A DNA stretch of 64,000 nucleotides, taken from Gemmobacter lanyuensis. Its GTDB lineage: Bacteria; Pseudomonadota; Alphaproteobacteria; Rhodobacterales; Rhodobacteraceae. The stretch covers positions 308,180-372,179 of the forward strand of contig NZ_BMYQ01000001.1 in NCBI RefSeq assembly GCF_014652355.1. The letters are read 5' to 3'. The translations under genes were made by a program, and so were the position numbers. The notes below the pieces were generated by a model, which saw only the letters and a list, made by a program, of their open reading frames with translations, did not search any database and was not told where the DNA came from. Positions 1 to 8,517 of this stretch are shown here, in pieces (within the stretch, counting starts at the first letter, position 1; every line of letters begins with the position of its first letter).

Positions 1-131
1 TTGCCCAGATCCGGGTCCGTCAGGGCACGCTCCAGCACCGCCGTCGCCCCGTGGTGGCGATAGCGGGCATTCAGCGCGACGACCCGTTCGGCAACGGTGC
101 CAACCGGGCCGGTGCTGGTGTCACGCGGCAT
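1..131 (-). CDS. cysH: Phosphoadenylyl-sulfate (PAPS/APS) reductase, N-terminal part only
   Basis: Cut by the window edge; only the first 43 codons are visible, beginning MPRDTSTGPVGTVAERVVAL. The enzyme reduces activated sulfate to sulfite in the cytoplasm, feeding the sulfite reductase encoded just upstream. The ATG lies inside the end of cysI, sharing 11 bp with its TGA, which indicates translational coupling. The identification rests on this N-terminus and on the usual Rhodobacteraceae order DUF2849-cysI-cysH; the catalytic Cys and Fe-S ligands are outside the window, so PAPS versus APS specificity cannot be judged. Confidence 0.75.
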   Translation of the reverse strand, partial: MPRDTSTGPVGTVAERVVALNARYRHHGATAVLERALTDPDLG

Positions 132-1791
132 CCTTGTTTCCTTCCGCCGGATAGAGCGCCGCCTTGAACGGCTGCAGGCCGAGGCGGCGATAGGCTTCGA
201 GGAAGGTTTCCTCGGGGCCTTCGCGATGTTCCAGATAGGCCTGCACCAGACGCTCGATCGCGGGAACGATCTCGTCATAGGCAAAACCCGGACCGGCACG
301 TTCGCCGATGACAGCCGTTTCGGTGCCGTCACCGCCCAGCGTGATCTGGTAGTTTTCCACCCCGGCACGGTCCAGACCCAGAATGCCGATATGGCCGACA
401 TGGTGGTGACCGCAGGCGTTGATGCAGCCCGAAATCTTGATCTTCAGCGGACCGATGTCATGTTCCAGCTTCAGCGCGTCAAAGCGGGTCGCAATCTCTT
501 GCGCCACCGGGATCGACCGGGCTGTCGCCAGCGCACAGTAATCCATGCCGGGGCAGGCGATGATATCCGAGATCAGCCCCACATTGGCCGTCCCCAGACC
601 CGCCTTCACCAGCGCCGCATGCACCGCGGGCAGATCGCCCTTGTGGACATGGGGCAGGATCACGTTCTGCTCATGGCTGATGCGCAGCTCGTTATGGCCA
701 TAGGTCTCTGCCAGATCCGCCATGACGCGCATCTGATCCGAGGTTGCATCACCCGGCGTCTGGCCATGGGCCTTCAGGCTGATGGTGACGATCGCGTATT
801 GATCATTGCGATGCTGGGTAAGGTTGGTATCGGCCCAGGCGCGGAACACCGGATCGGCCTTGTAAAAGGCGTCATAGGCATCGGTCGGCGCATTGCGGAA
901 GGCCGGCGTTGCAAAGGCTTCGCGAATATCGGCCAGCAGCTTCTGGTCATTGCCGCCAAAGAGCGGGCGCAGCTCGGCAAAGCGCTCTTCCACCATGCGG
1001 CTGATTTCTTCCTTGCCGGTCTCGTGCAAGGTGATCTTGATGCGCGCCTTGTATTTGTTGTCGCGCCGACCCAGCGTGTTGTAGACGCTCAGCACCGCCT
1101 CGACATAGGGCAGCAGATCTTCGATCGGCAGGAACTCCCGCACGACCATGCCCACCATCGGCGTGCGGCCCAGACCGCCGCCCACGATGACCTCGAAGCC
1201 GGTTTCGCCGGCCGCGTTCTTCACCATGCGCAGCCCGATGTCATGGGCCTTGGTCACGGCGCGGTCATTCGGCGCGCCGGTGATGGCGATCTTGAACTTG
1301 CGCGGCAGGAACTGAAACTCCGGATGATCGGTCGACCACTGGCGCAGCAGCTCGGCATAGGGGCGCGGATCCTCGATCTCGTCCACCGCGGCCCCGGCAA
1401 AGTGATCCGAGGTCACGTTGCGGACGCAATTGCCCGAGGTCTGGATCGCATGCATCCCCACATCCGCCAGCGCCGACAGCATCTTCGGCACATCAGGAAG
1501 CTTGGGCCAGTTGAACTGGATGTTCTGCCGCGTGGTGAAGTGGCCATAGCCCTTGTCCCAGCTGTCGGCGATGAAGGCCAGCTGGCGCATCTGATGCGGG
1601 TTCAGCGTGCCATAGGGGATGGCCACGCGCAGCATATAGGCATGCAGCTGAAGGTAGAGACCGTTCATCAGACGGAGCGGACGGAATTCCTCCTCGGTCA
1701 GGCTGCCGTCGATACGACGCTCGACCTGATGGGTGAACTGCGCGACGCGGGCGCGGACGAAGGCTTCGTCGAATTCGTTGTAGCTGTACAT
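121..1791 (-). CDS. cysI: Nitrite/sulfite reductase, sirohaem-4Fe4S haemoprotein
   Basis: 556-residue assimilatory sulfite reductase haemoprotein (nitrite/sulfite reductase fold) making sulfide from sulfite for cysteine synthesis. Near the C-terminus are the cluster-binding cysteines, CPGMDYC (C-x5-C) followed by CINAC (C-x3-C), typical of the sirohaem/4Fe-4S site. Earlier, the HFTTRQNIQFNW and SGNCVRNVTSD stretches match the ferredoxin-like and sirohaem-binding halves of the family. Length is normal for the alphaproteobacterial form. It is cotranscribed between the DUF2849 gene (20 bp upstream) and cysH (11 bp overlap), so sulfite rather than nitrite is the likely substrate. Confidence 0.9.
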   Translation of the reverse strand: MYSYNEFDEAFVRARVAQFTHQVERRIDGSLTEEEFRPLRLMNGLYLQLHAYMLRVAIPYGTLNPHQMRQLAFIADSWDKGYGHFTTRQNIQFNWPKLPDVPKMLSALADVGMHAIQTSGNCVRNVTSDHFAGAAVDEIEDPRPYAELLRQWSTDHPEFQFLPRKFKIAITGAPNDRAVTKAHDIGLRMVKNAAGETGFEVIVGGGLGRTPMVGMVVREFLPIEDLLPYVEAVLSVYNTLGRRDNKYKARIKITLHETGKEEISRMVEERFAELRPLFGGNDQKLLADIREAFATPAFRNAPTDAYDAFYKADPVFRAWADTNLTQHRNDQYAIVTISLKAHGQTPGDATSDQMRVMADLAETYGHNELRISHEQNVILPHVHKGDLPAVHAALVKAGLGTANVGLISDIIACPGMDYCALATARSIPVAQEIATRFDALKLEHDIGPLKIKISGCINACGHHHVGHIGILGLDRAGVENYQITLGGDGTETAVIGERAGPGFAYDEIVPAIERLVQAYLEHREGPEETFLEAYRRLGLQPFKAALYPAEGNKDAA

Positions 1792-1811
1792 GCGTATGGT
1801 CCTGCCTGCGG

Positions 1812-2111
1812 TCAGTTCAGCTCGGCCTGTTTGCCGTGGAAGTAGTTGGACGGGCCACGGGTGCGGAACACCTCGCGGAAATGGGTGGGCTCAGGGCCGT
1901 TCTGCCCGGCCTTGGCATCGGCGAGATAGGCGCCGACGATGACATTCTTCTGCGCGGCAGCAAAAGCCAGGCGCTGATCGCCGTATTCAGCCTCGGTGAT
2001 CAGCTCGGCCTCCTCATGCACCCGCGACCAGCGGTTGTCTGCGGTCAGATAGACCACATCGCCCTCCAGCAGTGCATTGGCGGTCACGACTTTGGGGGTG
2101 AAGCGGGCCAT
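1812..2111 (-). CDS. DUF2849 protein of the sulfate-assimilation operon
   Basis: 99-residue protein beginning MARFTPKVVTANALLEGDVV. It matches the DUF2849 family, a small soluble protein found almost only directly upstream of nitrite/sulfite reductase genes in alphaproteobacteria. No catalytic motif or membrane segment is visible. The start was placed at the ATG at 2111 rather than further upstream, because the upstream codons run into a regulatory palindrome and do not resemble the family. First gene of the operon continuing into cysI and cysH. Function is unknown; by linkage it probably assists sulfite reductase or electron delivery. The cysG often found before it in relatives is not here. 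Confidence 0.8.
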   Translation of the reverse strand: MARFTPKVVTANALLEGDVVYLTADNRWSRVHEEAELITEAEYGDQRLAFAAAQKNVIVGAYLADAKAGQNGPEPTHFREVFRTRGPSNYFHGKQAELN

Positions 2112-2148
2112 GGTAAGACTCCGGGCAACATGGGCGGGCAGGAAGGGC

Positions 2149-2179
2149 GAAAATTCTGTTCTGTATATAGAAGATTTTC
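2149..2179. promoter_or_regulatory. Inverted repeat in the DUF2849-cysI / lrp divergent region (candidate operator)
   Basis: GAAAATTCT at 2149-2157 is mirrored by AGAAGATTTTC at 2169-2179, matching with one inserted base around an AT-rich centre (TGTATAT). It sits 38 bp from the DUF2849 start and 95 bp from the regulator start in an otherwise GC-rich neighbourhood. Lrp/AsnC proteins bind AT-rich degenerate palindromes, so autoregulation plus control of sulfate assimilation is a reasonable inference. Confidence 0.4.
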
Positions 2180-2273
2180 CTGCTTTTGCGCCAGATGCCC
2201 TTGCAGATAAGGAAATCTGCATCAAAATGCGGGGCAACTGGAACGTGGTTCCGCCCAAGGGGAGATTTGCAGA

Positions 2274-2735
2274 ATGTCGGCCCGGCTGGACGAGATGGAT
2301 CGGAAAATCCTTGGCCTCCTGCAGGAGGATTCCAGCCAGTCGCTGGACGAAATTGCCCGCAAGGTCGGCTCCAGCAAGACCCCGGTCTGGAATCGGATCA
2401 AGCGCATGCGCGAGACCGGCGTCATCACCCGCCAGACTGCACTTCTCGACCCCGAGGCCTTGGGGCTCGAGGCCTGCTTCTTCGTCCTCATCCGCACCAG
2501 CGAACATGAAGCCGACTGGCAGAGGAAATTCCTGCAAACCTTGCGCGAACGCCCTGAGGTTCTGGAAGCCCACCGCCTTGCGGGCGACATCGACTATATC
2601 CTGAAAGTCCGCGTGAAAAACGCCCGCGCCTATGACACCTTCTATCAGGCGCTGATCAGCCAGGTGAAGATCCATAACGTGACAGCACTTCTGAGCATGG
2701 AAGAGATCAAGGCTACCACAGCCTTGCCACTCTGA
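2274..2735 (+). CDS. Lrp/AsnC-family transcriptional regulator
   Basis: 153 residues. N-terminal winged HTH (about residues 5-60: LDEMDRKILGLLQEDSSQSL then a recognition helix SSKTPVWNRIKRM) and a C-terminal RAM ligand-binding domain with the family's LAGDIDYILKVRV strand. The ATG at 2274 has an AAGGGGAG Shine-Dalgarno about 9 bases upstream. Divergent from the DUF2849-cysI-cysH operon, with a palindrome between. The context suggests it senses a sulfur-related amino acid such as cysteine and controls that operon; this is inference from position, not from sequence. Confidence 0.88.
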   Translation: MSARLDEMDRKILGLLQEDSSQSLDEIARKVGSSKTPVWNRIKRMRETGVITRQTALLDPEALGLEACFFVLIRTSEHEADWQRKFLQTLRERPEVLEAHRLAGDIDYILKVRVKNARAYDTFYQALISQVKIHNVTALLSMEEIKATTALPL

Positions 2736-2761
2736 CCAAGGCCGGGGGCTTTGCCCCCGGA

Positions 2762-2837
2762 CCCCCAGGATATTTTCAGACAGAAAATGAGGGCGCGGGC
2801 TCTGCCTTCATTTTCTGTCTCAAAATATCCTCAGGGG
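2762..2837. repeat. Dispersed intergenic palindromic repeat, copy 1 (full inverted pair)
   Basis: Two arms of about 29 bp, at 2762-2790 and 2808-2837, are near-perfect reverse complements; each contains the cores GGATATTTT and CAGAAAATGA. The arms flank a short GC-rich loop. The second arm recurs at 9126-9154. The element lies between the convergent lrp and P450 genes. It looks like a family-specific extragenic palindrome rather than a gene. Confidence 0.8.
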
Positions 2838-2857
2838 GTGAATGGCCGTTAGGCCAG

Positions 2858-2880
2858 AGGGGGCGCGAGCGCCCCCTTTC
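2858..2880 (+). terminator. Rho-independent-type hairpin between convergent lrp and P450 genes
   Basis: Perfect 8-bp stem AGGGGGCG / CGCCCCCT with CGAG loop, followed by TTTC on the + strand. Forms part of a module repeated at 9173-9195. Serves lrp directly and may act on the opposite strand as well, although the T-run there is poor. Confidence 0.6.
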
Positions 2881-2883
2881 TGT

Positions 2884-4071
2884 TCAGTCGCGGCGGACCA
2901 TCAGCTGTTCAAGACCATGGAAGTGGTAGACATTTCCGTAGCGCGGCGGGGCTGCGAGGCGCAAGCCGGGCAGGCGCTGGAACAGCAAGGGCAGGGCGAT
3001 CTGCAGTTCAAGCCGGGCCAGAGGGGCACCGACGCAGAAATGGATGCCGGCGCCGAAGCTGGTATTGGGTTTTTGCGGGCGGTTCGGCTGGAACTTTGAC
3101 GGGGTGTCGAAGGCGGCCGGGTCGCGGTTCGCGGCAGCGAGCAAGAGTTGGATTTCACTGCCTTTCGGCAGTGTTGTGCCCATGACCTCCACCTCTTCAT
3201 AGACTTGCCGTGTGAAGATATGGAGGGGTGGGTCGTAGCGCAGGATCTCTTCCACCGTACCTTCGATGCTCTCGGGGGTGAGGGCCGTGGGCGGGGTGCG
3301 GGTTTCGAGCAGGGTTTTCACGCCATTGCCGAAGCTGTGGACCGTGGCTTCATGGCCAGCGTTCAAGAGCAAGATGCAGGTGGTGATCAGCTCCTCCGTG
3401 TTGAGCTTTTCGCCCGCCTGTTCCGCCGCGATCAGGGCAGTGATCAGGTCGTCGCCGGGGGATTTGCGGCGCACGTCCACATAGGCGCGCATGAAGCCCA
3501 CAAAGGCCTCTGTCGCGGCGACAGCGGCGTCTTCACGCGCGCGGTCGCGTCCGGCTTGATACATGCCGACCATTGCGTTGGACCAGCGGAGCAGGTCGTC
3601 CCCCATCTCTTCGGGGACACCCAGCAGGCGGGCGATGATGATTACGGGCAGGCGCTGGCCGAAATGTGTGAGCAGGTCGAACTCGCCCTCTGGGAGAGCG
3701 TCGATCAGTTGATGGGTCAGGGTCTCGATCTCTGGCGCGAGCGCCGTGATCCGGCGTGAGGTGAAGGCGCGCAGCACGAGGCTTCTGAGCCGGGTATGGC
3801 GGGGCGGCTCCAGCTCAAGCATCGAATGTGCCTCGACCGCATAGAAGGGGGCGAGGTGTTCGGGGATGGACATGCGCTTTTCCGGTGGCACTTCGCGCCC
3901 CAGACGGCGGTCGCGGAAAAGCGCATTCACCACTGCGTAATTGCCGGTCGAGATGCAGCCATAGTCCTCCCACAGGAAGAACGGGCCCGCCGCGCGCGCG
4001 CGTTCGTAAAACGGGTAGGGGTTTTGCACGAAAGCGGGGTCGAGCGGGGATTGCGAGAGGCTTTGCATCAT
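2884..4071 (-). CDS. Cytochrome P450 (class I bacterial type)
   Basis: 395-residue soluble P450. The I-helix oxygen-activation motif is NAGHEATVH, the K-helix is EEILR (ExxR), and the haem-ligand loop is FGAGIHFCVGAPLAR with the proximal Cys. All catalytic positions are intact, unlike the island P450 at 47.3 kb. No redox partner gene is adjacent, so it must borrow a ferredoxin system. Its ATG overlaps the TAA of the upstream DMT exporter by one base (TAATG), so the two are one transcription unit, suggesting that the exporter handles a substrate or product. Substrate is not predictable from sequence. Confidence 0.92.
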   Translation of the reverse strand: MMQSLSQSPLDPAFVQNPYPFYERARAAGPFFLWEDYGCISTGNYAVVNALFRDRRLGREVPPEKRMSIPEHLAPFYAVEAHSMLELEPPRHTRLRSLVLRAFTSRRITALAPEIETLTHQLIDALPEGEFDLLTHFGQRLPVIIIARLLGVPEEMGDDLLRWSNAMVGMYQAGRDRAREDAAVAATEAFVGFMRAYVDVRRKSPGDDLITALIAAEQAGEKLNTEELITTCILLLNAGHEATVHSFGNGVKTLLETRTPPTALTPESIEGTVEEILRYDPPLHIFTRQVYEEVEVMGTTLPKGSEIQLLLAAANRDPAAFDTPSKFQPNRPQKPNTSFGAGIHFCVGAPLARLELQIALPLLFQRLPGLRLAAPPRYGNVYHFHGLEQLMVRRD

Positions 4072-4982
4072 TATCCTGTGGTCACTTGCCGGGCGGGGCC
4101 GGATTGCGCCAGCAGCACACCGGCGCCAACAACGGCGGCGCCAAGCGCCTGGGTCCAGTTCCAGGGATCGCCAAGCAGGAACAGGAAGAACATCACATAG
4201 AAGGGGGCGGCGTTGATGTGCATCGATCCAAGGCCAATGCCGATATGGCCGATCGAGGCGATCCAGAGAATTTGCGAAAAGGCCATTGCCAGCAGGCCGT
4301 AAACCAGCAGTGCGCCAAGTTCGGGCAGACCAAGGGCGGCCCAGTCAGGCCCCGGCGCCCCCAGGACCAACGAGACCGCCGCCGCGATCGCGGTCGCGAT
4401 GGCCGCCCCGGCAAGGGTCAGCGCTGTCCGCCCGAGAGGGGTCAGCGCCGGGAAAGACGTCACGGTCATGCGAGAGCCCAGGGTATAAGCGATGATCGAG
4501 GCCAGGGCGCAAAAGGCCCCAAGGCCCATATCGAGGCTGCCGACTGCTGCGCCATAGGCCATCAGCCCGCCGACGATCGAGAGCGCGAGCCCCAGAACCA
4601 TCGCAAGGCTGAGCCGACGGCCATCCGCAACGCATTCGATGCCGATGCCGACCAGGGGCATGGCCGCTGAAACGACCGCCACGGTCACGGCGTCGGTTTC
4701 GCGCTGCGCCAGCACCAGCAGAAAGGCGCCCAAGCCCAAAGTGCCACCGCCGATCAGGATCCCGCGGCCCCAGGCCGCCCCGCGAACGGCGGCCCGCCCG
4801 TCCAAGAGGAACCAAACCGGCAACATGACCGTAGCCGCCACCGCCATGCGTGCCGCCGTCAGCAGCAAGGGCGGCACTGACCCGATCAGCATATCGGCGG
4901 CAGGCAGGCCCATGGCCCAGACAAGCATCGACAGCAGGCAGAGCGCATTGGCTTGTAAAGGGGTCACAATGGCCTCGGTCAT
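4071..4982 (-). CDS. DMT-superfamily exporter (EamA)
   Basis: 303-residue integral membrane protein with about ten hydrophobic helices in two EamA repeats (for example MLVWAMGLPAADMLIG early and ALGAAVVGAGVLLAQSG at the end). EamA proteins export amino acids, metabolites or drugs. It is directly upstream of, and one base overlapped with, the P450 gene. The start is odd: the ATG at 4982 has no Shine-Dalgarno and is preceded within 5 bases by a strong terminator hairpin (4988-5010), so translation may be weak or attenuated. Substrate unknown. Confidence 0.85.
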   Translation of the reverse strand: MTEAIVTPLQANALCLLSMLVWAMGLPAADMLIGSVPPLLLTAARMAVAATVMLPVWFLLDGRAAVRGAAWGRGILIGGGTLGLGAFLLVLAQRETDAVTVAVVSAAMPLVGIGIECVADGRRLSLAMVLGLALSIVGGLMAYGAAVGSLDMGLGAFCALASIIAYTLGSRMTVTSFPALTPLGRTALTLAGAAIATAIAAAVSLVLGAPGPDWAALGLPELGALLVYGLLAMAFSQILWIASIGHIGIGLGSMHINAAPFYVMFFLFLLGDPWNWTQALGAAVVGAGVLLAQSGPARQVTTG

Positions 4983-4983
4983 G

Positions 4984-5010
4984 AAAAGACCGGGGCAGAT
5001 TGCCCCGGTC
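4984..5010 (-). terminator. Intrinsic terminator of tpiA, abutting the eamA start codon
   Basis: Perfect 10-bp stem GACCGGGGCA / TGCCCCGGTC with a 3-base loop. Reading the minus strand it is followed by TTTT and then immediately by the ATG of the DMT exporter at 4982. Confidence 0.85.
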
Positions 5011-5061
5011 CTTGGCTTGCGGCTGTCCTCAAAGCGACGTTTCCCGCCGCAAACGGTGAAT

Positions 5062-5805
5062 TCACGCTGCGGAAAGCGCCGTTACGATTGCGCCGAAATC
5101 GGCGGCCTTCAGGCTCGCCCCTCCGACCAGAGCCCCGTCGACATCGCCGACAGCGAAAATCTCGGTCGCATTCGAAGGTTTGACCGAGCCGCCATAGAGA
5201 AGGCGCATCCCGCGGGCGGTTTCGCCAAAGCGCGCGGTCAGTTCGCGGCGCATGAAGGCATGCACGTCGGCGATCTCGTCCAGCGTGGGCGTGCGGCCCG
5301 TGCCGATGGCCCAGACCGGTTCATAGGCGATGACGGTGTTTTCGGCGGACGCGCCTTCGGGAACGGACCCGGCGAGTTGGGTGCCGACCACGTCGAGCGT
5401 ACGACCGGCATCCCGTTCGGCCTCGGTTTCGCCCACGCAGACTACGGCAATAAGACCGGCGGCCCAGGCGGCCTCGGTCTTGGCACGCACCAGCGCATCA
5501 GTTTCACCATGATCGGCGCGGCGTTCGGAATGGCCGAGGATCACATGGCTTGCCCCGGCATCGGCCAGCATGGCGGCCGAAATGTCGCCGGTATGCGCGC
5601 CCGCGGTCTTGGTGTGGCAATCCTGGCCACCCACCCGCAGCGCAGTGCCTGCAGCCAGATCGGCCATCTGGCCCAAGAGCGTTGCCGGCGGGCAAAGCAG
5701 CATCTCGCATCCGGGGGCAGGGTGGGCTGCGATAAGCGCCTTGACCTCGGCCAAGGCGGCGGCAGTGCCATTCATCTTCCAGTTACCGGCTGCAAGTTTC
5801 TGCAT
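5062..5805 (-). CDS. tpiA: Triose-phosphate isomerase
   Basis: 247-residue TIM barrel interconverting dihydroxyacetone phosphate and glyceraldehyde 3-phosphate. Visible active-site elements are GNWKMNG (substrate Lys, residues 7-13), LGHSERR (catalytic His electrophile), [11 protein letters not shown] (catalytic Glu followed by the flexible loop 6) and LYGGSVK (phosphate binding). Length is standard. It stands alone, with its own strong terminator 50 bp downstream. Confidence 0.97.
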   Translation of the reverse strand: MQKLAAGNWKMNGTAAALAEVKALIAAHPAPGCEMLLCPPATLLGQMADLAAGTALRVGGQDCHTKTAGAHTGDISAAMLADAGASHVILGHSERRADHGETDALVRAKTEAAWAAGLIAVVCVGETEAERDAGRTLDVVGTQLAGSVPEGASAENTVIAYEPVWAIGTGRTPTLDEIADVHAFMRRELTARFGETARGMRLLYGGSVKPSNATEIFAVGDVDGALVGGASLKAADFGAIVTALSAA

Positions 5806-5886
5806 GAGATCCTCCCGTCAAATCACCAGCGGCCTTATGCCACTCTCTGACACGGGGGGAAAGAGTTTGCGGTAACAGCCAAAGGA

Positions 5887-6246
5887 TCAGGCTGCCGGTT
5901 GATCCTTGAATTTGATGGATTCACCGCAACCGCAGGCCTCGGCCACATTGGGATTGTTGAAGCGGAACCCGGCCTCAAGCGCCGAGATCTGATAGTCGAT
6001 CTCGGTCCCGATCAGGAACATCTGCGCCATGGGCGCGATGAAGACGCGCGCCCCATCCTGTTCGACGATTTCATCATGGGGGTTCACCTCGGACACATAG
6101 TCCATGGTATATTCCATCCCCGCGCAGCCGCCCTTCTTCACACCGATGCGAAGCCCCTGCGCCGCCTGCTTTTCCATCAGACGCGCAATCTGCTTTGCAG
6201 CCATCGGGGTCAAGGTCACGGCCTGTTTGCCGGGAATGCCGAACAT
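5887..6246 (-). CDS. A-type iron-sulfur cluster carrier (SufA/ErpA/IscA family)
   Basis: 119 residues of the HesB/IscA family, with the conserved cysteines in GGCAGM (near residue 41) and in the C-terminal CGCGES. It carries or inserts Fe-S clusters delivered by the SUF machinery. It is 101 bp downstream of sufT on the same strand but separated by a terminator, so likely transcribed on its own at least in part. The SUF gene neighbour favours SufA, but sequence alone does not separate SufA from ErpA, so no symbol is given. Confidence 0.88.
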   Translation of the reverse strand: MFGIPGKQAVTLTPMAAKQIARLMEKQAAQGLRIGVKKGGCAGMEYTMDYVSEVNPHDEIVEQDGARVFIAPMAQMFLIGTEIDYQISALEAGFRFNNPNVAEACGCGESIKFKDQPAA

Positions 6247-6320
6247 CGGAAGATCCTTTCGCTATGTCCTGAACATAGGTTTTCTCGCGGCCGTTCTCAA
6301 GACCGCGGACGGCGGCTGCG

Positions 6321-6343
6321 AAAAAAGCCCCCGAGGGGGCTTT
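6321..6343 (-). terminator. Intrinsic terminator of sufT
   Basis: AAAGCCCCC at 6324-6332 pairs with GGGGGCTTT at 6335-6343; on the minus strand it is followed by a run of T. It lies 5 bp after the sufT stop and upstream of the Fe-S carrier gene. Confidence 0.8.
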
Positions 6344-6347
6344 GATC

Positions 6348-6710
6348 TTACATGAAACCGAGTTCGAGCCGCGCCTCGTCCGACATCATGTTCATCCCCC
6401 AGGGCGGATCAAAGGTCATCTGCACCTGCACCGATTTCACACCGGGCAGCGCCTCGACTGCATCGGTGACCCAGCCCGGCATTTCGCCTGCGACGGGGCA
6501 GCCGGGGGCGGTCAGCGTCATCACGATGTTCACATCACCTTCGCCGTTGATTTCAACGGTATAGACCAATCCCAGGTCATAGATATTGACCGGAATTTCA
6601 GGGTCAAAAACGGTGCGGCAGGCATCAACCACGCTCTCGTAGAGCGGGTGATCCGTGGTCGAAGGCTTGATCAGCGGGGCGCCTTCGAGGGGGGGCGTTT
6701 GATCGGTCAT
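6348..6710 (-). CDS. sufT: SUF system Fe-S assembly protein SufT (MIP18/DUF59 domain)
   Basis: 120 residues of the MIP18/DUF59 family, which helps mature Fe-S proteins. The core contains VFDPEIPVNIYDLGLVY and then TLTAPGCPVAGEMP, with the conserved Cys, as in SufT. Length fits the stand-alone alphaproteobacterial form. The downstream A-type carrier gene supports a role in Fe-S assembly; the rest of the suf operon is outside this window. Confidence 0.85.
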   Translation of the reverse strand: MTDQTPPLEGAPLIKPSTTDHPLYESVVDACRTVFDPEIPVNIYDLGLVYTVEINGEGDVNIVMTLTAPGCPVAGEMPGWVTDAVEALPGVKSVQVQMTFDPPWGMNMMSDEARLELGFM

Positions 6711-6773
6711 ATCAGTCTCATGGATTTCTTGAGGGAATATATAGGATTTCCCCCGGCGAAGGTCCAGTGCCCG

Positions 6774-7709
6774 TCAGAACAACCGTCGCGCAAGCCCTGT
6801 GCGGATTAGCAGCCCGGTCATGGCCAGCGCCGTGACAAGGGTCAGACCGAAGATCACCGGATGAGACAGATCTGTCAGCCGGAACAGCAGGGCGCAGGGG
6901 ATGATATGGGTGAAATAGAGCCCCGAGGACCAGAGGCCCAGCGACGGCCCCGAACTGCCCGGCAGCTTCAGCGCCAGCATGACCAGCAACGGCGCGGCCA
7001 GCAGAAGCGACAGAAGATTGTCATGCCCCACCCCCAGCGGCGCGATCCGGGCAAGCCCCAGCGACTCGGCCAGAACCAGCGCCACGGCACCCGTTGCCGC
7101 AATCGCCAATGCCCGCAGGTCACACCGGCCGACAAGGTCATGGCGCCGGATCATATAGCCCAGCAACAGGAACGGCAGGCCCAGCGTCAGACCATTGCGG
7201 TGGAAATGCGGGCTGACCCAAGGGTCGATCTGGTCCCAGGCGACGCCCCAGGTAATCGCCGCCCCGATCAGATAGCAGATGCCGCCCAAGGTCAGCAGAG
7301 CCGCGGTTGACCAATATCGCGTCAGCCCCGCCAAAGCCGCAGCAAGCGTCAGCCCGGACAGATACCACAGGTGCCAATAGCCGAGGAGCAGCTCGCGCCA
7401 GAATCCAAGGGGCGTTTGCGCGGCATAATACACCCAGGAAATCGGCAGGTAGATCACCATCCACAGCGCAAACAGCGTGGCCGTGCGCCGCAGATAGCCG
7501 ATGACACGACCTGACTGGGCCGTCGAATAGAAGAAATAGCCATTGATGACAAAGAAAACCGGCACGGCCAGGCGATAGATGCCCTCCCCGGTCAACAGAA
7601 TGGCCGTGCGACCAAAGGGGTGGAAGGGATTGGAATGGATCCCCACCACCATGACCGCCATCGCGATCTTCAACAGGTCAAGGGCGCGGCTGCGCGCAAC
7701 CATGCTCAT
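6774..7709 (-). CDS. Membrane acyltransferase, acyltransferase-3 family
   Basis: 311-residue protein with about ten transmembrane helices. The N-terminal [20 protein letters not shown] places a His at the end of TM1, as in the OafA/NodX-type acyltransferase-3 family, where it is catalytic. These enzymes transfer acetyl or succinyl groups to cell-surface glycans. A second start (MVARSR at 7703) is possible. It lies 22 bp downstream of ssb on the same strand, which is probably a chance arrangement. Acceptor unknown. Confidence 0.78.
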   Translation of the reverse strand: MSMVARSRALDLLKIAMAVMVVGIHSNPFHPFGRTAILLTGEGIYRLAVPVFFVINGYFFYSTAQSGRVIGYLRRTATLFALWMVIYLPISWVYYAAQTPLGFWRELLLGYWHLWYLSGLTLAAALAGLTRYWSTAALLTLGGICYLIGAAITWGVAWDQIDPWVSPHFHRNGLTLGLPFLLLGYMIRRHDLVGRCDLRALAIAATGAVALVLAESLGLARIAPLGVGHDNLLSLLLAAPLLVMLALKLPGSSGPSLGLWSSGLYFTHIIPCALLFRLTDLSHPVIFGLTLVTALAMTGLLIRTGLARRLF

Positions 7710-7731
7710 CCGGCCCTGCCGTCATCCGGGC

Positions 7732-8304
7732 TCAGAACGGAATTTCGTCGTCCATGTCGCTGCGGCCGCCGCCGAAGCCACCGCCGCTCTGGCCGCCCGC
7801 GCCGCCGCGCGATCCGCCGCCAAAGCTGCTTCCGCCGGACCGCCCGCCACCATAGCCGCCGCCCGAGCCGCCTTCGTAATCGCCGCCACCATAGCCGCCG
7901 CCCTGGTCGTCATAGCCGCCCGAAGCTGCGCCACCGCCGCTGCCGCCCCCATCCCGGCCATCCAGCAGCGTCAGCTCCCCGCGATAGGGGCGCAGCACGA
8001 TCTCGGTGGTGTAGCGGTCCTGGCCCGACTGGTCCTGCCATTTGCGGGTTTCCAGCGCGCCTTCGATGTAGACCTTGCTGCCCTTGCGCAGATACTGCTC
8101 GGCAATCTTGGCCAGCGGTTCACTGAAAATCGCGACCGAATGCCATTCGGTGCGCTCCTTGCGCTCACCGCTGTTGCGGTCGCGCCAGGTCTCCGAGGTC
8201 GCGATCCGCAGGTTCACCACCTTGCCGCCGTTCTGGAAGCTCCGCACCTCGGGATCGCGCCCGAGATTGCCCACGATGATGACCTTGTTGACCGAACCTG
8301 CCAT
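7732..8304 (-). CDS. ssb: Single-stranded DNA-binding protein
   Basis: 190 residues. N-terminal OB fold (about 1-110, starting [20 protein letters not shown]), then a long Gly/Ser-rich linker rich in GGG repeats, and the acidic C-terminal tip DMDDEIPF, which recruits replication and repair partners. Essential for replication, recombination and repair. Divergent from the lytic transglycosylase gene. Confidence 0.96.
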   Translation of the reverse strand: MAGSVNKVIIVGNLGRDPEVRSFQNGGKVVNLRIATSETWRDRNSGERKERTEWHSVAIFSEPLAKIAEQYLRKGSKVYIEGALETRKWQDQSGQDRYTTEIVLRPYRGELTLLDGRDGGGSGGGAASGGYDDQGGGYGGGDYEGGSGGGYGGGRSGGSSFGGGSRGGAGGQSGGGFGGGRSDMDDEIPF

Positions 8305-8517
8305 GTCCGCTTCCTCGAATCGCTGCGCCTGCCAAGTCTGGCCTGCTTCTGGTTACCAATGTCTTTCGACGGTTGCAGATCGTCTAGCAGGGGGCGGGCC
8401 CAAGGGCAACGCCGCAGCACCCGCAGGCACCTTCCCGCCGACACCCCGCCATTCCATCTGGCAGCACGGCAGGGAATCGCTATAGTTTGCCGCGCAGAGC
8501 TTTTGAGAAGGTGTTGG

